29,628 nt of DNA from Oscillospiraceae bacterium (GTDB lineage Bacteria > Bacillota > Clostridia > Oscillospirales > Ruminococcaceae), in NCBI GenBank assembly GCA_020024475.1, contig JAHHTS010000028.1:1-29628 (forward strand), read 5' to 3'. Both the position numbers and the translations under genes were made by a program. Positions 24,213 to 29,628 of the stretch are shown here, in pieces. A model generated the notes under the pieces. That model saw only the letters and a list, made by a program, of their open reading frames with translations. It was not told the DNA's origin and searched no databases. Every line of letters begins with the position of its first letter. The first letter of the stretch is position 1.

Positions 24213-26051
24213 TTGAAAGACAGACAATACAGAGAATTTTGCAAAAAATACAATATCAAATTAAACGCTCAGCAAGATGAAGCTGTTCAGTCTGTTGAAG
24301 GTGCAAATCTTATCATAGCTGTTCCCGGAAGTGGCAAAACTACCGTTTTGATAACAAGACTGGGTTATATGATTTTATGCAAAAATATAAATCCAGAAAA
24401 TATTTTAGCTATTACATACACCACGGCTGCAGCTGCCGATATGCATAATAGATTTGAAATTATTTTCGGTAAAGATTTAGCCTCTAATATAACTTTTAGA
24501 ACTATCAACAGTATAGCAAATGGTATTGTAAAACTATATACTAAAAAAACCGGTGGCAAAGCTTTTGATTTATTATCTGATGAAAAGCAAAAAGCATCTA
24601 TACTAAGAGATATACTAATAAAAGTAAGAGAAGAATTTCCTAGCGAAAATGATATTGGCCAAGTAGCAACCAGTATCTCATATATAAAAAATATGATGTT
24701 AAGTATACCTGAAATATCTAATCTTGAAAATGATGTAAAAAAAATAACAATTATATATAGAATGTATTGCGAACAAATGATAAAAAATAAGCTTATGGAC
24801 TATGACGACCAGCTTATCTATGCTTATAAAATTTTAAACAATTCAAAGCACAAAGATATTCTTGATTGGCTTCAAAGCAAATTTGCATATATATGTGTTG
24901 ATGAAGCTCAGGATACATCAAAAATCCAGCACGAAATTATAAATATTTTATCAAAAAAATCCGGTAATATTTTTATGGTTGGCGATGAAGACCAAAGTAT
25001 TTATTCATTTCGTGGGGCTTACCCATCTGCGTTAGTAAACTTCGATAAAACATATGAAATGCCTAAGGTTATTTTTATGGAAGAAAACTTTCGTTCTTCA
25101 AAACAAATAGTTGATACTGCGAATATATTTATAAACAAAAACACCGATCGATATAAAAAGCAAATGAAAGCTAGTCGTCATTTTGGCGCAAATGTAAGAA
25201 AAATTTTCTCGGCGGACAGACTAGGCGAATATAAATATATTATGGCTATCGCAAAAAAGAAACCTAAAGATACAGCTTTACTGTATCGTGACAATGATTG
25301 TGCTTTACCTATAATAGATTTGTTTTTGAGAAACAATATTCCATATAAAATAAATACGAATAAAACTTCATTTTTTACACACAGAATAGTTCAAGATATA
25401 AGAGCTTTTTTAATGTTAGCACTAAATCCATACGATACCGAATCGTTTATGAAAATTTATTATAAATGTGGTATACCGATAAAAAGAGATATGGCATTAG
25501 AGGTGTGTGAATATAGCAATTCTAAAAAAATCACCATTACAAATGCCCTTGAAAGTAAACTAAAAAGAACTTCATCGCCAGAACTTGCCGATGATTTTAA
25601 AGATTTTATAACTCATGTGAACGCTACTTCCTCTACAAAAGCACTAGAAACTATATTTTACAACGGTTATGGTAAATTTATGGCTAGTCGAAATTTGGAT
25701 TTTGGTAAATACGAAATTTTAAAAGCTTTAGCAATAAATGAGCCTTCCATAGAAAAATTCCTCAAAAGGATTGACGAATTAGAGAAACTTATCACCAACA
25801 AATCTAAACATGATGATGGTATCATTTTATCAACTATTCACTCAAGTAAAGGCCTTGAATACGACACAGTTTATATTATGGATGCTTATAGTGGTATTCT
25901 TCCTTCGGTGGATAACAATAGCCCTCTCTATCAAGAAGAACAACGACTTTTTTATGTTGCAATTACAAGAGCAAAAAATAATCTTTTTGTATTTGACATC
26001 AAATCAAAGCACTGTCCATTTGTAGATGAAATTTTTAGTATTCAAAATTAG
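24213..26051 (+). CDS. UvrD/Rep-type SF1A DNA helicase
   Basis: A 612-residue superfamily 1A helicase. The motifs are: Q-motif LNAQQDEAV (18-26), Walker A AVPGSGKTT (36-44), motif II VDEAQDTS (229-236), motif III GDEDQSIYSFRGA (257-269), motif IV ENFRSS (291-296), motif V TIHSSKGLEYD (541-551) and motif VI YVAITRAKNNL (581-591). It unwinds DNA 3' to 5' if like its relatives, in repair or replication restart. It is shorter than PcrA (about 720-740) and stops soon after motif VI, so it lacks the PcrA C-terminal tail. The start is a TTG, well supported by AGGAGA seven bases upstream; no ATG is suitable. Motif Ia reads TYTTAAAADM, slightly divergent from the usual TFTNKAAxEM. It may be an accessory paralogue rather than the main PcrA. 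Confidence 0.92.
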   Translation: MKDRQYREFCKKYNIKLNAQQDEAVQSVEGANLIIAVPGSGKTTVLITRLGYMILCKNINPENILAITYTTAAAADMHNRFEIIFGKDLASNITFRTINSIANGIVKLYTKKTGGKAFDLLSDEKQKASILRDILIKVREEFPSENDIGQVATSISYIKNMMLSIPEISNLENDVKKITIIYRMYCEQMIKNKLMDYDDQLIYAYKILNNSKHKDILDWLQSKFAYICVDEAQDTSKIQHEIINILSKKSGNIFMVGDEDQSIYSFRGAYPSALVNFDKTYEMPKVIFMEENFRSSKQIVDTANIFINKNTDRYKKQMKASRHFGANVRKIFSADRLGEYKYIMAIAKKKPKDTALLYRDNDCALPIIDLFLRNNIPYKINTNKTSFFTHRIVQDIRAFLMLALNPYDTESFMKIYYKCGIPIKRDMALEVCEYSNSKKITITNALESKLKRTSSPELADDFKDFITHVNATSSTKALETIFYNGYGKFMASRNLDFGKYEILKALAINEPSIEKFLKRIDELEKLITNKSKHDDGIILSTIHSSKGLEYDTVYIMDAYSGILPSVDNNSPLYQEEQRLFYVAITRAKNNLFVFDIKSKHCPFVDEIFSIQN

Positions 26052-26070
26052 ATGTAATATGATTTAATAT

Positions 26071-26112
26071 AAAAAATCTTAGCGATACAGACTTATCTAT
26101 ACCGCTAAGATT
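26071..26112 (-). terminator. Possible second terminator, minus direction
   Basis: A 10-bp perfect outer stem AATCTTAGCG / CGCTAAGATT encloses an 18-base partly paired loop. Only the minus strand has a following T-run (AAAAAA at 26071-26076 on the plus strand). It may back up the terminator at 26151-26184 for the flavoprotein gene and protect the helicase from antisense transcription. Confidence 0.5.
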
Positions 26113-26150
26113 AAAAAACCAGTTATGACAATGTGCAAATATTTTATTAA

Positions 26151-26184
26151 AAAAAGCTGTATCTTTTAAAAGATACAGCTTTTT
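26151..26184. terminator. Bidirectional palindromic terminator
   Basis: A perfect 34-base palindrome with arms AAAAAGCTGTATCTTTT, flanked by T-rich sequence on both strands. It lies between the convergent helicase and flavoprotein genes and serves both. Confidence 0.9.
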
Positions 26185-26192
26185 GTTTTTAA

Positions 26193-28103
26193 TTAAGAAA
26201 ATTTAGCTCTTATAGCATCAAGAATAGCCTGACATTCTGATGTTGCACCTGAAATTGCATCAACTTCTATTGACTGCTGTTCTACCATGCTATTTACAAG
26301 TGTCTGGAACTGATCCTGTTTCATGTACATTGAATCTGCACCATCTTTAACCTGTACCAAAGCAAGTTTGCCCTGTGATACTTTTACTGTAATAGTAAAC
26401 TTACCATGCTGTCCTTCGATTTCTATATCGTAAGAACCATCCTGTACATCTTTAAAGAATGAGTTTGTTGCTGTCTGACCAGCTTCGAGGATTTCAACAT
26501 CCGTTGTAACTGTTGATTTACCACCGAATGCGTGCTGAGCTGCTGCTCTACCTGATGCGATTGCTTCTGAAAGGAATACACCATTCTGGTAAAGGTTTGA
26601 AACATATGAGCCCAATTCACCAGCTTCATAAAGGTTAGGGATTGGGTTTCCTTCCCAGTCAAGAACCTGTGAGCTTGTATTACGAACTGCACCACCTGTT
26701 GTAGCAACGAGTGTTGGTATAACCTCAACTGCATAATAAGGACCATTTTCAATTTTGCTCATTGTTGAAATATCACGATTGAATTCTGTGTCTTTACCTG
26801 CTGTAACCATTTTATTGAAGTTTGCAACTGTTTCAGCAATTTTTTCTGGTGCGTATCCCATTTTTTCTGCAAGTTCTTCGATAGAATCTGCTTTCAAAAT
26901 CCAGCCTTTTTCAACTTCAGCTGAGTTATCTGCTGACCATTTGTAATTTTCTGTTGTGATAGGCCATGACAACCATGGTGAGATAACTGTATCATTTTTG
27001 CATACACTGTCATCAAAGATAAACCATGTTGGAAGTGCTTCTTGGTGTGGAAGGTCAAGCCATTTGCCATATTTCATATCTTTCATATGCTGTCTATGAT
27101 ATGTTTTTGATTCATCAAAGAAACGTTCACCTTCGCCATCTACCTGTAGGTAGCTACCTGATGTAAATGTCATGTTAAGAATGAAGGATGAATCATAATC
27201 TGGTGTTTTTATACCTAACCAGTAACCACCTGACTGTGTCTGATTTTTCATGTGCCACATCTGTGCGCCAGCTTTCATAAGCATCTGAACACCATCACCT
27301 GTATTACCTGGTGTACCTGATGTAAGTACATTGTCAACGCCGTGGAAGTCTTTCTGCATCTGGAGATTGTTTTCATAACCACCACATGCAAGCAAAACGC
27401 CTTTATTAGCTTTAATGTTAATTTCTTTACCTTCTGACATAGCTACAACGCCAAGAATTGCGCCTGTTGCTGGGTCCTGAATCAAATCAACTGCTGGTGT
27501 GTTGTAAGCAATCTCGATATTTTCGCGCTGTGTAACTGCTGCATTGAAACCATGCCAAAGACCACCTGGCATAAATGAACCAGATTTCTTCTCACGGATA
27601 TGTGCACTTGTAGCTTTGAAATTTGAACCTGGAAGATTATCAAATTCAACTACAACACTGCCCCAACGAAGTGGGCCGCCACCTACATAACCAACTTCAT
27701 AGCCTGCATTGTCCATTGTTGCAACAATCCAGTTAATCTGTTCTGCAAATTCTTTTGCTAGCCAGCTTGAATATTCTTCTGGAATAGGGTTTGGTTCGCC
27801 CATAGCTTTGATGTAGTCGTGGAATGTTTCCACATCATCTTTAGCTGGAACTACGAATGTTTGACCAGAAGCGATTGAGTTACCACCTGCAAGCTTTTCT
27901 GGCATTTTTTCAAGAACGAGAATTGATGCGTCTGGAGCGATATCGTTTGCTTCAACAGCTGCTGCTGCGCCTGCAAGACCATAACCTACTACAAGGAAAT
28001 CAACTTCTCTGTCCCATTTGATTGAGCTGCCTGATGAACTACATCCACTTAATGTGGTAATCATCATTGCTGCTGCCAATAAAATTGACAAAAATCTCTT
28101 CAT
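26193..28103 (-). CDS. Secreted lipoprotein flavoreductase with FAD and FMN-binding domains
   Basis: A 636-residue lipoprotein. The signal peptide has lipobox LSGC with Cys21; ATG 28103 follows AAAGGAG, better than the longer frame. An FAD_binding_2 domain (about 33-525) of the fumarate reductase / flavocytochrome c type opens with the Rossmann motif VVGYGLAGAAAA and closes with LYEAGELGSYVSNLYQNG. A C-terminal FMN_bind domain (about 555-634) carries DAISGATS, where T621 is the expected site of covalent FMN attachment by ApbE. Relatives are extracellular reductases that pass electrons to fumarate, urocanate or cinnamate-like acceptors. Here the fumarate-site His-Gly-Ala-Asn-Arg segment is replaced by YVSNLYQNG and the usual TTRD by KTYHRQ, so the acceptor is probably not fumarate. 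No apbE or electron donor is in the window. Confidence 0.88.
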   Translation of the reverse strand: MKRFLSILLAAAMMITTLSGCSSSGSSIKWDREVDFLVVGYGLAGAAAAVEANDIAPDASILVLEKMPEKLAGGNSIASGQTFVVPAKDDVETFHDYIKAMGEPNPIPEEYSSWLAKEFAEQINWIVATMDNAGYEVGYVGGGPLRWGSVVVEFDNLPGSNFKATSAHIREKKSGSFMPGGLWHGFNAAVTQRENIEIAYNTPAVDLIQDPATGAILGVVAMSEGKEINIKANKGVLLACGGYENNLQMQKDFHGVDNVLTSGTPGNTGDGVQMLMKAGAQMWHMKNQTQSGGYWLGIKTPDYDSSFILNMTFTSGSYLQVDGEGERFFDESKTYHRQHMKDMKYGKWLDLPHQEALPTWFIFDDSVCKNDTVISPWLSWPITTENYKWSADNSAEVEKGWILKADSIEELAEKMGYAPEKIAETVANFNKMVTAGKDTEFNRDISTMSKIENGPYYAVEVIPTLVATTGGAVRNTSSQVLDWEGNPIPNLYEAGELGSYVSNLYQNGVFLSEAIASGRAAAQHAFGGKSTVTTDVEILEAGQTATNSFFKDVQDGSYDIEIEGQHGKFTITVKVSQGKLALVQVKDGADSMYMKQDQFQTLVNSMVEQQSIEVDAISGATSECQAILDAIRAKFS

Positions 28104-28173
28104 AATTTTCTCCTTTTTGAGCAATATGCTTACTCATTTACCTTTCGATATTTTATTATCTATATGATTTCAT

Positions 28174-28202
28174 ATATTACAATAACACATCTAAACTGTC
28201 AA
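28174..28202 (-). promoter_or_regulatory. Promoter of the flavoreductase gene
   Basis: On the minus strand TTGACA (28197-28202), 17 bases, TAATAT (28174-28179). The -35 is perfect. The leader of about 64 bases contains an imperfect inverted repeat (GAGCAATATGCTTACTC) just before the ribosome site, possibly regulatory. Confidence 0.6.
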
Positions 28203-28234
28203 CAAGTATATTGTTTATTTTTTAAATATACCCT

Positions 28235-28263
28235 TTGAAAAATTCTTTTAAATCTGATAAAAT
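28235..28263 (+). promoter_or_regulatory. Promoter of the brnQ gene
   Basis: TTGAAA (28235-28240), 17 bases, TAAAAT (28258-28263), with TGA directly before the -10 as an extended element. Both boxes match 5 of 6. It is divergent from the flavoreductase promoter. Confidence 0.6.
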
Positions 28264-28314
28264 AACAATATAATAAAACAGAATAGTCAGAAAAATTAAA
28301 AAAGGAGGGATTAT

Positions 28315-29610
28315 ATGAAGAAAAAAACAAATGATATACTTATTGTAGGATTTGCTTTGTTTTCAATGTTTTTTGGTGCAGGAAATTTACTTTTCCCACC
28401 GTATTTAGGAATGGTATCTGGGAAATATTGGTTCATATCATTTTTAGGATTTATAATAGCCGATGCAGGATTATCACTTTTAGTTATAGTAGTAGCAGCA
28501 AAAAATAAAGGAATATTAGATGAAATTTTAATAAGAGGTGGTAAAAAATTAGCTAGATTTATAGGTTGTGCCTCTATACTGTGTATAGGACCATTTTTAG
28601 CTATACCAAGAACAGCAGCAACAACATTTGAGATGAGTGTTTTACCTTTTGCACCTAATTCTAATACTTTAGTTTCTGTTATTTTTTCAATTATATTCTT
28701 TGGAATAACATATGCTCTTACAATAAGGGCAACAAAAGTAATAGATATTATAGGAAAAATTTTAACACCAATACTAATAATATCTTTATTAGCACTTATA
28801 GTAAAAGGAATAATAACTCCAATAGGGCCAATAAGTTCAACTAGTATGATAGATAGAAGTTTGTTTAGTGAAGGTATATCTCAAGGATATTTAACTATGG
28901 ATGCTTTGGGTTCTGCTGCAATGGCAAGTATAATGATAAGTACAATAGTATCAAAAGGATATAATGATCCTAAAGAACAAATATCTATGACAATAAAAGC
29001 TGGATTAGTGTCAGGATTTGCTTTAGCTGTAGTATACGGAGGTTTAACGTATTTAGGAGCTACATTATCTACTATGCACGATTTAAATACATCACAGGCA
29101 CTTTTAGTAGTAGCTGCTACAGAAGGAATATTTGGAGCGCCAGGGAAAATTCTACTAGCTATAATGGTATTATTTGCATGCTTGACAACATCTATAGGAC
29201 TTACATCGTCAGCAGCTAAGTATTTTTCAGATATATCAAATGGTAGATTATCTTATGAAAAAATAGTTACAGCTATATGTATATTTAGTGCAATTGTATC
29301 TAATTTTGGAGTAAGTACAATAATAAAATTTTCAATACCAGTACTTCAAACAATTTATCCTGTTATGATAATACTTTTAGTTTTAACGATATTTACTAAA
29401 AAAATAAAAAATGATAACACTTTTAAAGGTGCAGCTTATTTTGTATTTGTATTTAGTATATTATCAGTATTAAATTCTTTAACAGGAGTATTCAAATTTG
29501 TGACTTTAGTACCATTTGCTTCATTAGGATTTGGATGGATTATACCAGGAATAGTAGGAGCTATAGTTGGTAGCTTTGTAAAGACTAAAAATAGTATAAA
29601 AAATATATAA
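28315..29610 (+). CDS. brnQ: Branched-chain amino acid carrier, BrnQ family
   Basis: A 431-residue LIVCS-family carrier with about twelve membrane helices that imports leucine, isoleucine and valine with Na+ or H+. The N-terminal FALFSMFFGAGNLLFPPYLG is the diagnostic motif of the family, with SAAKYFSD and the C-terminal FGWIIPGIVGA also typical. The ATG is preceded by AAGGAGGG. The complete gene ends 18 bases before the window edge, so the terminator is not visible. Codon use is unlike the neighbours: Ile is overwhelmingly ATA, Leu mostly TTA, Gly mostly GGA, and Arg AGA or AGG. The MFS and flavoreductase genes use more ATT, CTT, GGT and CGN. This may signal transfer from a lineage with stronger A-ending bias. 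Confidence 0.94.
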   Translation: MKKKTNDILIVGFALFSMFFGAGNLLFPPYLGMVSGKYWFISFLGFIIADAGLSLLVIVVAAKNKGILDEILIRGGKKLARFIGCASILCIGPFLAIPRTAATTFEMSVLPFAPNSNTLVSVIFSIIFFGITYALTIRATKVIDIIGKILTPILIISLLALIVKGIITPIGPISSTSMIDRSLFSEGISQGYLTMDALGSAAMASIMISTIVSKGYNDPKEQISMTIKAGLVSGFALAVVYGGLTYLGATLSTMHDLNTSQALLVVAATEGIFGAPGKILLAIMVLFACLTTSIGLTSSAAKYFSDISNGRLSYEKIVTAICIFSAIVSNFGVSTIIKFSIPVLQTIYPVMIILLVLTIFTKKIKNDNTFKGAAYFVFVFSILSVLNSLTGVFKFVTLVPFASLGFGWIIPGIVGAIVGSFVKTKNSIKNI

Positions 29611-29628
29611 AAATAGAATAATTAGGAA

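Noticed and set aside
26071..26112. Hairpin considered as a riboswitch or small RNA
   Set aside because: Only one stem is clear, it lies downstream of the helicase and not before a gene, and a minus-strand T-run makes a terminator the simplest reading.

Overview
The window looks like a chromosomal segment from a low-GC Gram-positive anaerobe of the Clostridia (Bacillota). G+C is roughly one third by eye, Shine-Dalgarno (SD) sites are strong, intrinsic terminators are abundant and lipoprotein signal peptides are present. An IspH enzyme fused to a four-domain ribosomal protein S1, in the order FAD oxidoreductase - cmk - plsC - ispH/S1, is a known clostridial arrangement. I see no rRNA, tRNA, CRISPR array, phage or insertion sequence. 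No gene-free stretch exceeds 300 bases. I support nothing in bases 1-91 or 29611-29628.

Layout. Bases 92-1048 hold a minus-strand pair: a small XRE/Cro-type repressor and a DUF3169 membrane protein. Their consensus promoter carries two identical 18-bp palindromes. A lipoprotein of unknown function (1201-2025) diverges from the pair. Next is a lone N-acetyl-sugar amidotransferase (2136-3260, minus). Two YitT-type membrane protein paralogues follow (3470-4336 and 4862-5725), separated by a DUF1294 protein and sharing promoter architecture. A DUF2812 membrane protein (5817-7076, minus) closes this part.

The core is a nine-gene minus-strand block (17569 down to 7246) with almost no intergenic space: rfbC, an ABC-2 polysaccharide export permease and ATPase (Wzm/Wzt or TagG/TagH type), two tandem-domain GT2 glycosyltransferases, an HI0933-type flavoprotein, cmk, plsC and ispH-S1, ending in a strong terminator at 7205-7232. 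It joins surface glycopolymer assembly and export to nucleotide, phospholipid and isoprenoid synthesis and translation; isoprenoid supply would support the undecaprenyl carrier. A divergent multi-pass protein with a GT-C-like Asp-Asp loop (17824-19488) probably belongs to the same surface-glycan locus.

To the right are single-gene units separated by hairpin terminators: an M20 metallopeptidase, an ABC-F ATPase, an MFS transporter, a UvrD/Rep helicase, a secreted FAD/FMN lipoprotein reductase and a BrnQ carrier whose codon use differs from its neighbours.

The observations I rate highest are: an internal SD plus ATG exactly at the IspH/S1 junction, coinciding with a change in base composition, which suggests a separately translated S1; the secreted flavoprotein reductase with a flavinylation motif and an atypical active site; the operator pair in the XRE/DUF3169 unit; and a two-phase pentanucleotide repeat at 19543-19582. 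I found no clearly new multi-gene system.
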